DNA of 64,000 nucleotides from Antrodiella citrinella (Eukaryota > Basidiomycota > Agaricomycetes > Polyporales > Steccherinaceae): contig SGPM01000098.1 of assembly GCA_004802725.1 (NCBI GenBank), positions 17,386 to 81,385 of the forward strand, written 5' to 3'. Positions 34,118-48,946 of the stretch are shown here, piece by piece; the stretch's first letter is position 1; the number at the start of each line of letters is the position of its first letter. The position numbers were made by a program, and so were the translations under genes. The notes below the pieces were generated by a model. The model did no database searches. It was not told the DNA's origin and was given only the letters and a program-made list of their open reading frames with translations.

Positions 34118-34798
34118 TCAAATAACCCTGCGCTCGCACCGAGTCTCGTCATGCACCTCCTCACAGTTCTTGTCGCAATATCCCATTCCGCACTTTTTAC
34201 ATCGGTATTTGCCGAAGTAACCACAAACTGAGCATAACATGCGGGGAGGTTCCCTGGATAGTGGAGCACTCGCGGTGAGATATGTGGAAAAGGACGACGG
34301 ATAATTCGACAAGTCCTGCGGAAGAATTGATGTGAGAACATAATATGCCAGGAAAAGTATGCGACGACTTACGGCTTCCTCGAGCAAGGTCGAAAAGTTC
34401 TTCTTGTAAATGATGGCACTCCGAATGTTCATGGTAGATTTCTTCTTTCTCCCGCCTTCAGGTACTCTCTTGTCCGAGATGGTCTGGCGAGCACGTCCTT
34501 TCGCAGAGCGTCCTCCGGGCTCGACGTCTTCGTCATCACCAACGACGCCGGTCGTTTCAGCGTAATTTGAACGCTAATGCAGACGATGAAGCCTTTATAA
34601 CGCGACGCGACACGAAGAGATACTCACTTCAAGCTCATCTAGGTGACGCTTTGTCCGCTTAGCTGCCACTTCGGGGTCGTACCCTCCACCTGCGGATTTG
34701 GCTGCCTGCGCCTGACGTACCGCTGATCATGGAGAGTCTCAGCCATGTTCAACATCACCGAAAATGCAAAATATGTACTCACACTTTCGTCTGGGCAT
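34118..34798 (-). CDS. VPS71: SWR1 complex subunit VPS71/ZNHIT1 (HIT zinc finger)
   Basis: Four exons (34798-34783, 34722-34628, 34573-34373, 34315-34118) encode 169 residues. The first exon is only 16 nt: MPRRK plus one base. The middle has AAKRTKRHLDELERSNYAE and a Lys-rich stretch, then IRSAIIYKKNFSTLLEEADL and NYPSSFSTYLTASAPLSREP. The HIT-type zinc finger follows with paired cysteines: LCSVCGYFGKYRCKKCG, then YCDKNCEEVHDETRC. Vps71/ZNHIT1 helps SWR1 exchange H2A for H2A.Z in chromatin. Size and layout match ZNHIT1 (about 150 residues) better than the longer yeast Vps71. It is head to head with LYS20, 252 bp apart. Confidence 0.9.
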
Positions 34799-35050
34799 TC
34801 TGAACGTTTTCGGACGTGCAGGTAGCAGGTCAAGTCACGATTTCTCGTGACCCAATTACTGTACATTTATTCGGCCCATTTCGGCAATGGGGTCATTAGC
34901 AGTCGTGGGAAATTGGCGCATGACTCGAAAACCTGACTCCTCTTTCAAAATTCTTCGCCTTCAAAAGTCGAGACATCCTCTTAGATTCTCTCGAACACCG
35001 TCCACATCTTTCCCTCCAAAAAAAGTCGCATTCTACACCGACTAACAAAA

Positions 35051-36881
<1,831 letters not shown>

Positions 36882-37782
36882 GCGCATGTTATATAGTGGT
36901 CCTCTCAGAGGTTCGCGAAGTCGGGATCAGACACCCTTCACTCGACTCTCTGTATCGTGACCATGTCATTCATTCCACGCAATCTTGCCTACNACTCTCA
37001 CAGGCCCTATCCTGTACTTTCTGTATCATAGCTTTTGACCCTATTTGTTCTTGGCACCTTTCCTCTTCGTTCCAAGGAACGTGTCCTTCATTGCACCACG
37101 TGTATACCTGTAATTCTAGCCATTCCCTCNCACAAAAGTCGGCCTGGCCCAGTCAGGAGGCAGGGTCGTGCCAGAGACGAAGTAGATGTAGACGACTCTA
37201 CTCTGTAGAATGCATTGCTTTATTTGACTTATATTTGATGCACATTCGACCGTGGGTCGACAAGAATTCAAGCAGAGAGTGAGCAGAAAGAACCTCTATC
37301 AACATTAATGTACCACCACGATGGGGACTCCAAGGGGGTTTATATTACAGATAGACGAGCAGTAGATGCGACTAGGACGATACAGTGAGTGACGAATCGC
37401 GCGATCGAGGGAAATATCGATCCGAAGAAAGGCAAGCAATGAGGACGAGAATGCAAATGAGAATGGGAGTGTGTAACAACAGGCGAGAACGGTAACCGAG
37501 AAGAGTAACGTACAGAAGATAGAATGACGGACCATTGCAGGTGTTATGTCAAGTAGGAGTGGAAATGGTGGGCGAACAAATTGCGACGAATTCCTGGATG
37601 AGTTTATAAAGTAGCAAGACGATAGATCTGTACGAGGAAATCGCAGTATAACGACGAGGGAAAGTGCAATAGACGCGGAATATGTGCCAGAGGTGTATGG
37701 GAATCATTATGTGCCAAAGTCCGCCGGTATGTAGATAATATGTGAGTTATCAGAGGGATAGAAGAATGAAAAATTCTATGGG
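36882..37782. other. convergent 3' region, no gene
   Basis: 900 bp between the stop codons of LYS20 and the histidine kinase gene. Two more Ns occur at 36993 and 37130. I see only 3' UTR-like sequence. Confidence 0.55.
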
Positions 37783-40700
37783 CTATGAAAAACCGAGCTT
37801 GTGGAACATACTGTCCAATGTTTTGAAAGCGACAGGTTTCACCAGACTGCGTCGGATAACGTTAGCGTCCGACGAATCCGTCACAAGGAGGTGCCACTCA
37901 CTATCCATCAACACCAGCGTCGAAAGCTCTTTTCTTGTCGTCCAGCGATGACATGCCCGTCAATGCAAGGATCCGAGCACGTCTGTCTGTCGGAGGGCTA
38001 TTCTGAACTTGAGCTTCGGCGAGCGCTCGTCTTGAGGCCTCGATACCTCGCATCTGGGTCGTAGCGCCGATACCTGCGTGTACAGCAAGCAAAGACGGTC
38101 ACTTTTCTGGGTCCCGGGAACGGCGATAGTAGTAAGCACTCACCATCAAGAATCGGCATCGACAAGTCCACAAGCACCACACTGCAACGAGACAAATTAG
38201 TAATCTGCCAAGCAAAACGGAGAGAAAACACCTACTCGAATGGACCATCAGCTTCGAAGACCCGCACTCCATCGAGCCCATCCACAGCATCGCGGTAATC
38301 ATAACCCCTGTTCTTCAACCACTTGATCCTGCAAAATCAATCATGCTCGTTTCAGCGCTAAGTACAGGCAGATAAAGCAATCAACTTACAGCAGGTTCCT
38401 CAAGATTTCATTATCCTCCACAACCAACACCCGAAGCGGTCCTCTGACAGTTTCCGCAGCGACAGGCACAGCGCTTGTACTGACGACCGACTTCAACAAT
38501 GTCCCGCCCGTCCCCACCGCGATGGTGGGACTCGACGGGCTCTGACTGAACACCGGAGTTTCTAGCGCGGCCCCGTCGTGTTGGAACTCCGTGGGCTCTT
38601 CCTGTTCTTGCATCGAATCCATCTGCGACCAGGTCGTCAATGGATGCACAGTGATTGCACGTGGACCTAAGGTTGGTCGTGGGGGCGCAGTACTGTTGCC
38701 TGAGATTTCCTCGGAGAGCCGCCGCGGCAAGAAAGATGAATGCGACTTCCCGTCCGCGTCATACGATGTTGATGAGGGTGGGTTGGAAAAGCGCGAACTC
38801 GAGCTCGAAGAGCTTCCCGACAATGATCGCTTCCTCGACGTAGCGTCGGTGATATTGAGAGCATGGATGCAGAGCTTGAGGACGGAGAACAGCCGGTACG
38901 GACCGACAGGCTTGTACGCCATGCGACAGAACCCGCCAATACGCTCGTAATCAGCAACGACCTTCATGAGCCGAGGGTCCCCTCTTGACGAGGACAAGAT
39001 GATGTATGGTCGACTTGTGTCCTTCTCCGCGATGGCGCGCGCCACAGTTGCATACTCTTCGTTCATGATCACAATATCGCCCAGCAACTCCGGGTCCGCG
39101 TCTACCGTGTCGTCCGGAGTCCCGGTCCCCGCAAGTACGAAGCCCCATCGCGTGGTCAACGATTCCACCAACGCCTGCCTCAACAACTGCACCCCGCGGT
39201 GCGCGTCATCAAATCCAATGAGGGAGATCGATGGGCGCTTGAGCGAGTTGTACAACTTGACGAGCTCCGCGTCGCTATTAGACACCTCTTCGTCCTCAAC
39301 TGCCTCCGCGGTGAACGTGATCTTGATCTCGGTGCCAACGCCTTCGGCGCTCCAGACATCCACTTTGCCGTCGACGCTGCTTGATCGGACGATGCTGTTC
39401 ACGATGGCCAGACCTAAGCCTGTTCCTGTTTGTAGAGGGTTTTCTTGTGAGAATGGATGGAAGAGCTGGTTCTGTTTGGTTTAGGTCGTGGGGTAGTAGC
39501 GATTAAAGGATAACGGAGATGCATCAAAACGAAAAGAATGATCCAACAGAGTCCGGGTCACAGCAGAAGAGGACGATGAAAACAGACCAGAACCAAAAAG
39601 GACAAAAGAAACGGAGAGAGGTCACATCAGCATCACATTGCACACACATTCGCAGAGAGGAAACGGACCTTTAGGAAGTTCTGGCTGATCCCCTGCAAAC
39701 CACGAAGAGAAACGAACGCCAAAGTCAGCTTCCATTCCATCATGACAGTGTAATGATAACAGCAATCACGAGTGTGTGTGCATACCACACTAGAAGACTG
39801 GATGAAACAAGATACAGAAGACATACCTTGCCGGTGTCAGCCACGGTCAATTCTATCTTGACCGTCTTGGGCGAGAGATCTGGCGTGCTGGGGAGTTGGC
39901 GCAGCATTACGTGCACGTACCCGTCCTGCCGATTCGAAGCATACCGAAATTTGAAAGTCAGTATTTGAATATGGTGTGTGAGTGTGAAGAGGTGGTGCGA
40001 GACCCAAAAAACACCGAGCCGCAACTCGATCATGATCGGTACAGTGTAGGTTTGTTGGTTCACTTTGTGCGCGTTCTTTGCGTGGAAAAGTGTACGGCGG
40101 GAATACGGGAGGCGTGTGACTTACCGTAGTGAACTTCAGACTGTTCCCAAACAAATTCATGAGAACGCGACGAATCCCGCCTTTCTCACACCGGAACGTC
40201 CACCCCTATAACGCAACTCAATCAGCCACCAGAACCGCCCGCAGAAAACATGCCACGCACCGAGGGATTGTACCCAATATCAAGGACCGTCTCGACCTGT
40301 TTCGGCGGGCTGGCTAGAATCGCAGCAGCAGGTGTCTGGCCTGAGCGAATCATATCAGGCGCTTTGGGTGGCGAGTACACGCTCCCAATCTCAGACGTGA
40401 ACATCCGAGCCCGATGACCGATCCAACAGCCCTCCGTTGCCTCTTCCACTAATTGCATCAGGTCGACCCTATTCCGTGCAGCAATGATTAGCTTCAATAT
40501 ACAACGTCGCAACAGACGAACGTGAAAAGAAGAAATACACACTTGCTGCGATTGATGGCGTTCTCGACCCCGCCCGCCTTGACGTTCCCGCTCAACTTCG
40601 TAAAGTCCAGCACGTGATTGACAGTCTCGACGAGGGACGTCCCGCATGCTTGGACGGTCTGCAGGAACGACGCTTGGCTGTGATCAAGATTCGTCTCGGA

Positions 40701-43700
40701 TAGCAACTCGGCTGACGCGAGAATCTACGATACGATAGTAAGAAGTGAGATTAGCGAGAGTTTTGTGGATAGTATATGTGGGCGTCGGTGTACATACCCC
40801 GTGTAGTGGCGTACGCAATTCGTGAGAGATGCTGCAATATTCCTCGGGTGAGCGGTGGAGTGTAGAGCAACGGAGGAGCATGCGTACTTGGATATAAACA
40901 GACTTTTTGCCTTGTCTGCCAATATCATCCTCCGTTTCAGGACTGCAGACAGAATGATGACACCAATGGCCCGCAGGTACGACAGCTCGTGTCCCTCCAA
41001 CTGTGCAAATGAAATAAAGTGAATGATGTTTCACTGTACAGGACAAATGCACTCACGAATGGCGTCGTCCGTTCGCCTGTGCTATACGCGCAGAGTACCG
41101 CGAATGGTTGCTTGTCAACATTGAAAATGGGCACCGCTGCAGCAAAAAAGCAAGAACACGCTCGTCTCAATTCTGAACTCGCCCCAAGGTAAACAAACAC
41201 GAAAGAGCACACATAGGCGCAGGAAGAGTTAGAATGAGCCAACGAAACAAAACACTCACTCAGCGCGTACTGGATCCTCGTAGGCAAGAACGGCCTCAAT
41301 GCGGCGGGCACCAACCCCTCTGAGATCTTACCCTCCGGGAACTTTGCAAAGAACTCCTGTAACCGGATATGCTCTTCTTGGCATAGATTCCTCACGCTCG
41401 TACCCTGTGCAGGGCCCGCGTTGTGTATGGTGATCTGCGAAGAGGACTCTGCGGTAACAGTCTCGGCGATGTCCACATGTGAGACGTCGATGACGATCGC
41501 GCCTTCCACGTCGAGCGTTCGTTTGACGAGACGCGCGGCACGCTCGTAGACTTGCTCCATGGATGTCGGGAGGAGCGGCGGGTGTGGTGTAGAGTATTCC
41601 GAGGAGGAAGGGGTGCGTGGTGGCTGGTCGCGGTCGACTTCGAGGCATTCGCGAGTGAATTCCTCCATCTGTGAACGGCGATTCGAATCACGAATAATGA
41701 TTGATATAGTGGAATGACATACTGAGGTTTGTATCCGATCCCGAACTCTCAACTGAATCTTATCCCTCCAAAGCTCCATTTCGCGCATAGTAATCTGGGC
41801 GAACTCTTTCAGTGTATGTCGTTGTCGAGGGTTGAACTCCCGTCGAGGAATGTCATCCAGAATAGTCAGTCTGCATCACAAGCGCAGTCAGGAGGAAATC
41901 TGAATTCACGAGACAAGATGATAACTTACGTGCCAATGTTGTATCCATCCTGGGTACGTAACGGGCAAGCCGCAAAGAAACGCACATGAGGTTGTCCAAT
42001 CACTAGAGGCTATAAGAATACGCCCTTGAGTCAGTTACAACGGTCGGGCTTTGACAACGTAAAACTCACGTTTTTTGCAAAACGCCAGTCGTCTTGAGCA
42101 TCCAAAACGACAGTAGGTTCGTCGTCCCTGTAAAGTTCAATTCCTCAATGTCTGCCACCAACGCTGGTCCAGAACAACACTTACCTCTGCAGCAATGCAT
42201 GTGCGTCGAACGAGCTTGTTCTCGGGAGGTTTTGTGTGGGTATCCCAGCTGCAATGCAAATGAGTCAACTAATCCAATGTGAAAGTCATCCAGGCCAGTG
42301 AGGAGAAATGATCACATACACGCTGACTTGAGAAACCTATAGCAGCATTAGATAACACAGGCACGCGCAAGAAACGATGCAGACTTACACTTCAGTACCA
42401 TCCACCAGCGCAATCATCACTATCCGCGTACTGAACACCAACTTCACGAGGTGACATATCCGATCAAAGTTGCTGTCGTTACCCGTATTCCATATGTTGA
42501 ACCTGATACCCACAATGTCAATCTCCAAAGCACGATCACAGTGAACAAAGTGGTAACACGCACTTATACAAAGCCCTCCGCCTCTCTAGCTCATCTGGCG
42601 GGTTCGGCGGAGCTAAGTACCCAAACTCATTGAACATATGTTCCTCCTTCGCCGCCCTCCCCGCCAGACTCGGCACAGTCCCATCCCCCGAGGGCCTCGT
42701 CGGCACCCCCACCTTCCTCTCATACACAAGTGTAGGCAATGGCGCGGACGTTTGTCGAGTCAGACATATCCTTCGAGGTAGAGCTGGTACAGTCACTGGG
42801 TCGTGGTTGAACGGTGGCGCTGAAGCCTGACGTAGTTCATCGGCGCGAGATGCACCGCTGTACTGCGACGGGACAGACAGGACTGATTCAGTCAAATTCA
42901 TGTCGATGCTCCCAAAGTAATCGTCGTCTCCTTCTCCACTTGAGAACCGGACCGGTGCAGTCGCGGGCGCGATCGCCGCCGCGAGGAACGGCATGGAGCC
43001 TGCAGGACTGTTCGACTTGGTTGACTTTTGCTCCAGCGTTTCGGAAGAAGATGACTCCGTCGAGTGCGGTTGTGCTGGTTCATTCTCTTTCTCCTTCGGT
43101 GGGCTAGCCTGTACCGTCGGGAGCTTATCATCCACATCCTGCGTCCCTTGCCAAAAACTACTCAGCCGCGTCTTCCTCACTCCGTTCGGTGACAGTAGTA
43201 TCGGTTCTGGTTTGGAAAATATGTTGTCTTGAGGATGCGAACCCGGTATCGGGGTCGTCACACCCCGCATCGGATCCGTGAGCTCGTGTTCTGGCGAAGG
43301 AAGAGCCAGCGGCGCGATAGAGACGCGTGCACCTGCCCACCTAATGGCCGCCGCAGAAGTCGTCAACTCGCTTGCAGCCACCGCCGTGTTCTGGCTAGAA
43401 ATCCGCAAGGGTTCCGAACCAGGCGTTGTCGCACCAGAAGTCGAGGCGCGCCAGTCGGCAACCGAGTTCCGGAGTCGGTGCGAAAAGGGGCCCAGGCTCA
43501 GTGGGACACTCGTTCGGCGTTCTGCCAGTCGTGACATACCCAGATCCGGGAGAACACTCGTGGACGTGGATTGGGAAGCAGCTGATAATGGGACCGAACC
43601 GGGCACGGATGATAACGCACTTGGTATATGGAACTGTGGAGGTGCGGATTGAATGAGTACGTCGAGGGAAGCACGGTTTGCGGGGTCACAGTCTGCTCCC

Positions 43701-44510
43701 TCAGAAGATGATCGTGAATAGTCGCTCCGGTCGACAGGTATCAGGTCATCCATTGTTTCTGTCAGAGGCGTATTTTGAGGCGACTCTGTGGATGCGGATT
43801 CCGGCATTATGGGGAGGGGTGTGCGTGTACTGGAGCCAAGATGGGGTGGTTGGAGATGAGAACGTGGTGGATGAGGCATCCGGAGGGGGTCCCATCGGCC
43901 GAGCGCATAGGCATTTACGAAGGTAGCCCAATCATAGTCTACGTGATCGTCCATGTCGTCTCGATTGGACATAGTTTGCGCGAGTTCATCTGAGGGTGAA
44001 GGATCGAACGGAGAGGGCAGTATGCCTACTGTCACCATTCGATACGAGGTGGTAGAAGTTAGAAAATGACTTTAGGACCGAAGACGGGATATACTCACCT
44101 GCACCCGAGAGACGCGAAGCCTCTGCCCTCAGACCAGCTACGGCGGCATTCGCCTTCCTATTCATCTCATCCAACGATAGCTTCTCGATGGGCAACGAGG
44201 CAGATACGTCGGCGTCTGGGGGCACAAGGGAGTTAGTATTCCACGTGCCGAGGCCTGGAGTCGGCATGGTGCTAATGTGATCGGAGGAATACGAGGACGG
44301 CAACCTCGGAGACCTCTCCTCGACGGACGAAGCAGTGGATGGTCTGCGAATCTTCCCCTTGGTCGATTTTGCTGGGAGAGGGATGCGAGGGATGGCGATG
44401 TGCGGGACGGCGCTAGTGAGGGAGAGCGAGATGTCGTTGATAGCGAGGGCGGGCACTTGCTGGGGCGGGTCTATGGATCGCGAACGATGGGAGATAGAGA
44501 ACCTGTCCAT
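37783..44510 (-). CDS. hybrid histidine kinase with GAF region and receiver domain
   Basis: Twenty-two exons from 44510 to 37783 (first 44510-44099, then 44028-42564, 42502-42389, 42336-42320, 42248-42185, 42127-42070, 42009-41930, 41870-41723, 41668-41260, 41136-41057, 41000-40888, 40831-40798, 40724-40543, 40468-40261, 40205-40125, 39925-39827, 39692-39669, 39471-38390, 38328-38236, 38181-38144, 38073-37902, 37846-37783) give 1678 residues. A Ser/Pro-rich disordered half comes first. A GAF-like sensor follows (NIWNTGNDSNFDRIC...SSFDAHALLQ...DDWRFAKNPLV). The H box is ISHELRTPLHG, the N box LMNLFGNSLKF, G1 VADTGKGI, F box LFHPFSQENP, G2 TGLGLAIV. The receiver has VLVVEDNEILR, phospho-Asp in VDLSMPILDG, and LVKPV. 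It should signal through a phosphotransfer protein to a response regulator. The start could instead be 44558. Confidence 0.88.
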
Positions 44511-44918
44511 GAATGCGAAGAGTTCAGAGGCGAGCAGGACATGGAAAACAGGAGACACCGCAAGACGCGTGGAGCAGCGGGAAGAGGTCTAGTCGTGTGG
44601 TGGAGACGACGAGCGGTGGTGGGGTCCCAGCCTCTGATAGTCTTTCGTCGTTGCCCAGTCGGGTCTCGTCGTCGTGAGAATGGGTGTTCGACGTTGCTTG
44701 ATCGACGCTCGTCACCACTGTCGACAGCAAGCGAGCCCAAATGAGAACTTGACCGACCTAGAGCGTTCCCTCTCCAAGGGCATCGATCCCTACTCGTTTC
44801 CGGTCCGCCACTCCCGCGCACGTGATACGGTGACATCATATGTTCCGCGCACGGGCTTGGCACTCTCTCTGAACGTCCGTTCCTCTCTTGTTATTAGAAC
44901 ACCATCGTCTACGGTATA
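44511..44918. other. histidine kinase upstream region
   Basis: About 400 bp between the start of the kinase gene and the 3' end of SEC59 on the same strand. It should hold the kinase promoter. No separate gene seen. Confidence 0.5.
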
Positions 44919-47900
44919 TCACACATCCACAACTGCTAGCATACTCCACATGTACAACGGCAAAGTCAGATTGTCGTTTTGCACAGAAAATGCTTCCAAC
45001 ACCGACGACAGTCCTGCCACCACTGCGTACCGAATCATCTAGGAAAAAAAAGGAAAAAAAAAAGACAATGGCAGTGTCAGTATCGGTTGCAGAAAAAATC
45101 AGGCAACGACCAGGCGTAGTCAAAAACCTGGCCGCAACAGAGCGGGCGGCGGAACTACGCCTGGGCCCGGGTGACAAGAACTGCGCAAAACTCACCGAGA
45201 AATCTTCCGTGAACCCACAGATACGCAACAGCCACGCGCATGCCACGACCGACACGGTGAACGCGATGCTGCCTTCCACAGTCTTCGGGGTACTGGCACA
45301 CCAGCGGTGTCGGCCCAGCCGTTTCCCCGCAATCGATGCCTAGACCACGTCAGGAGCAACTCAACATCAGTACAACTGCATCAGCTGCGTTCGGAAAAAC
45401 CACGCACCAGGGCGTCACCCACGCCCAGCGCTAGGATACCCGTAAACTGAAGCAGCCTCGAGGGTCTGAACACGCACCACCAATACAATCAGCACGAGTC
45501 GACCCCAATAAATTGCACCAGCAAGCTGGAGACTCCGCTCACCCTTCGAACCAAACTGAATTCGCGCATCCCGTCAACAAATAAAAATGACTCAGGATCG
45601 CCGTTCCGCTATCCTTCGAGTCCAGAAACTCGTTCATGAACACATGCACTGCCGCGCCAAACGGGTACAGCGCGAAGTACCGCACGTACTCTGCGAACGT
45701 GAACAACGCGAAGGCAGCGCTAAACGAAAGATGTGTGAACGCCGGCTGAAATGGCAGTGATGCGAATTTCGTCGTCAAGGGTTTGAGTTTGGAATTGCGA
45801 AGCGCAATTAATCGGGAATGAATTAATCGGGTGGTGAGCAAGACGGCATCAGGAAGGAGAGAGCGAAACGAGAGGAGACTCACGTCGACGACGACACCGG
45901 GCAGGAACATCACCACCGCCAACGCATGGAAATACTTACGCCGCGCATTCACGCTCAAAGTAGGCACATGCTTGTCCGCAGCATCTAATAGATCCGTGGC
46001 CACCTGCGTCCCATTCGGCAAATTCGATAGATTCCGTAAGTGGAGGTCAGGGAAATTCAGACGGTACGGGCTGCTCGCGTCGGGCAGGAACGACGAATAT
46101 CCTGCGGGCGGTTGAGACGGCGGCGCCGTTCCACTGTCGCTCTGGTTGCCAGGAACGCCGCCGCCCCCGCCGCTACTGGAGTACCCATTCGCGCGGTTGG
46201 TAGAGTCGACGGAGGCCGTGGTATTAGCCTCGCTGACGATGTTCAGCACCGCTCGATGCCTGTACCTCCTGGTCCTGGCGAGCTGTCTGTTCCATCCGGC
46301 GACGCTGATACTGACCAACGCCGCCCAATACGCCAATAACGCCGCTCTGCTCCATTTTCGCTTACCCTCCAGAAGCCAGAATATTGTCCACACCCATGGG
46401 TCGCGGTTGCCAAGGCACCAGCGTGTCCAGAGACCTATGAGACCGGCGACGATAACAACGGTACCCAGGTAGAACCCTGCGGCGAGTAGACGGCGGTAAA
46501 GTTGGCGCTGTTCAGGGTAGCGGAGACGGCGAACGGGTTGGCGAGCAATGTGGCGAGAGAGGTAGAGGAGTGGCGAGAGGAGAAACCCGGTAAGGAGTGA
46601 ACCGGGTATGAGAGCAATCTGGTATACAAGTAGAGGAGTAGGTAGACGATACGTTTTGATATAAGGTATCGTAACAGGCCATATCTGGGCGCCCGAAATG
46701 TCAATGTCGATGCACACGGTGAAAAACAGACGATACGTACACGAGCAAGCGTTAGATTTGTCATTTCCATAAAAAGGACCGTCGCGCCAAAACATACGAG
46801 CGACAGCTCGCCAAGCGTGAACCCTCGATGTGCCAAACGGATGGCGAAATACAACGAGGATTGGAACATCATGGACGTTGCAATGACTTCAAAAAGGTTC
46901 AGGTCTACGGCAAATAAGCGCACATGAGTAACAATCAACATAGAGGTATGTGGAGGTAGCGCACTTTGCCAAACACCGCAGTTCAACTCCTGTAGGACAA
47001 TCTTGACACACAAGGTCCACAAGGTGACCGAGGTTATGAACAATATATACAGATACGTCCTACGTCCTTCCTTCCTCGGCACATGGCCCATCTCGCCACT
47101 TGGGACGACTGTTTTACGGCGATGTCTCGCCTCAGTAACCCAAGACGAACATACGTGCACGATGAGGATGGCCGAACAAAGCGTCGCCTGGTTGACTAAA
47201 TTGCGGCGGGATAACAGCAGGGCTTCCAGGGCGGTGTAATATGAATTGGGGAGTACGGCAGGAGATTCGATAAGCCAAGTGGAAGGTAGGAGGGTATGCG
47301 GGCTTGTGGTACCTAGCGGTGAGGCATTGATGGCCTGAATGGTTAAGTACAGTAGGGAAGCCGTGATTATAGGGCCTGCGAGAAGACCAGTCAGAATACC
47401 GTCGTCCGCAGACTCACTAGCGTTATGTTAGCGGTCCTGGTACCTTATTTTGTGTACGTGCATGTGCTTACCGGTAATTCTTTGGTACAGTCATCCAAAC
47501 AAACCCGGTCTCGTCGTTTTTCATGGAGGTGATAGTAAGCAGAGGTACACGTTTGCCGTCCCGCAGAGATACAATACGAGCATGTGAAGCGGTAGATATG
47601 TTGGTAGATGTGTTGGACGAAGGCGATGGTAGGGCTATCTTGGACAGTTGTAGGCGTGTCCACATGCAATAAATTACTGATGCTATAGTGAGTAGGGATA
47701 ATTCTGGATTCAAGGAATAACAGCAATTAGTCCGCACAATTCAAGCCATACTCAAGTGATCGAGACGTCACCTATAGAGATCCACATGTCCTGAGAGAAA
47801 GGCTCGGTAGAGCACGTCCGCAGCTTCAACGCAACGAAGCCAAGTGAACTGAGCAACAGCAAATTTTCAATGGCTTGTCTGACGTCCATTGTGGCGGTAT

Positions 47901-48737
47901 ATGTCGCTGGAGAGAAGGGCAGGGTAAAATTAAAGCTGACTGTACTAGGAAAGACGTGTCGTATGCGAGTCGGAGCGAGTTGCTTGGCCCGAGAGAACAG
48001 CGAAGGAGACATTGTACGATGTTGTGACGCCCCACGTCCGTTATCCCTGAACGGCATCCTGACCGCTGGTGAGCGCGACCGAGTGAATGTAACCCGCTCG
48101 CGTACGGGGCTACTCCGTCGGGAACTACTGGACTGGGAGGACGACGCTCGTTGCTTTGCGGGCCCCCTGGTGGACGGCGTCCCATTTGACTTCAGCAGCG
48201 GTTTCACACCATAATTCCGGCCTTGCCAAAACTCCGTTCTCCCCCGTGTTTGATGCAGTCCATCGTCCGTGTCACAATCATCACTAAGACTGTCATCCGA
48301 CTGCGAACTGCATTACATGAGTTCCGGTATCCTACACACAGCAGCAGAGACCAGACGCACCCAGAAGACCCTGCCTGGTAGCTCGTACTCCACCCCTGCG
48401 GTTGGGGCTTCGGTGCAGAGGCCGCCGCCGCCGAGGGCGTAGCGTTATGGTTCCTCCGAGCTGCAACCTGAGTTTTTCGAGTATCAGCACGACCTGTAGC
48501 GTGTCTGGACGCCGGAGGAGACGGTGAGGAGTGCGACCGCAACAGTGTGATCCTGTTACCGGTAGCCAGCGCGAGGAGCGTTATGGCAGCGAGTAAGACT
48601 GTAGAGGTGGTACGAGGTACGAAGACGAAGGCGCAGTGGTTCGGCGACGAGGTATGTCGCGTGCGTCCGCGGAGTGTGCCGAACGAGCGCTCAGGATCTG
48701 CGCGACACGGAGACGCTGGAGCTGGTTGAACCGCCAT
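44919..48737 (-). CDS. SEC59: dolichol kinase SEC59
   Basis: ER polytopic CTP-dependent kinase that makes dolichyl phosphate for N-glycosylation, GPI anchors and mannosylation. Nine exons (48737-48361, 48307-47772, 47703-47472, 47416-46741, 46684-45884, 45745-45543, 45465-45408, 45339-45196, 45038-44919) give 1048 residues. The conserved C-terminal half has RRKYFHALAVVMFLPGV, HLSFSAAFALFTFAEYVRYF, GILALGVGDALASIAGKRLG, the CTP-site region TPKTVEGSIAF, and the end QNDNLTLPLYMWSMLAVVD. Many hydrophobic helices occur throughout. The N-terminal 230 residues are Ser/Arg/Pro-rich with one early helix (STVLLAAITLLALATG), much longer than in yeast Sec59. Homology to the Crinkler-like repeat begins just beyond the start codon. 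Confidence 0.87.
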
Positions 48738-48744
48738 TCCACGA

Positions 48745-48945
48745 ACCTTCCGGTTTCTGTCCTCACCTTCAAAGCAATAACAGCTCGTCGAGTCAGAAGG
48801 ACAGCATGGCTCCAAGATCCACGAATAACAGCACAAAGAGTTGCCAGGCGGTCGAGCCTGAGCCTGTGAGGACGATGTCGATATCAACTGCTTTTTCTTC
48901 TCCGATCACAATTCCAAGCATCTCACATTTGCTTTGACCATCGCA
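48745..48945 (+). pseudogene. gene fragment, copy B of the Crinkler-like repeat
   Basis: Matches copy A at 11.64-11.83 kb in order (GAGTCAGAAGGACAGCATG, GAGCCTGAGCCTGTG, TCGATATCAACTGCTTTTTC, CATCTCACATTTG, CTTTGACCATC). It reads MAPRSTNNSTKSCQAVEPEP, then after a short frame change DVDINCFFFSDHNSKHLTFALTIAR. The frame change lies near GTGAGGACGATG. The homology to copy A ends at about 48942, five bases before an inverted repeat begins. It is divergent from SEC59. Crinkler similarity is tentative, as for copy A. Confidence 0.55.
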
Positions 48946-48946
48946 A

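Noticed and set aside
46905..46939. A GT...AG segment in the SEC59 exon that could be an intron
   Set aside because: It is only 35 nt, shorter than every other intron here, and the frame is open straight through it.
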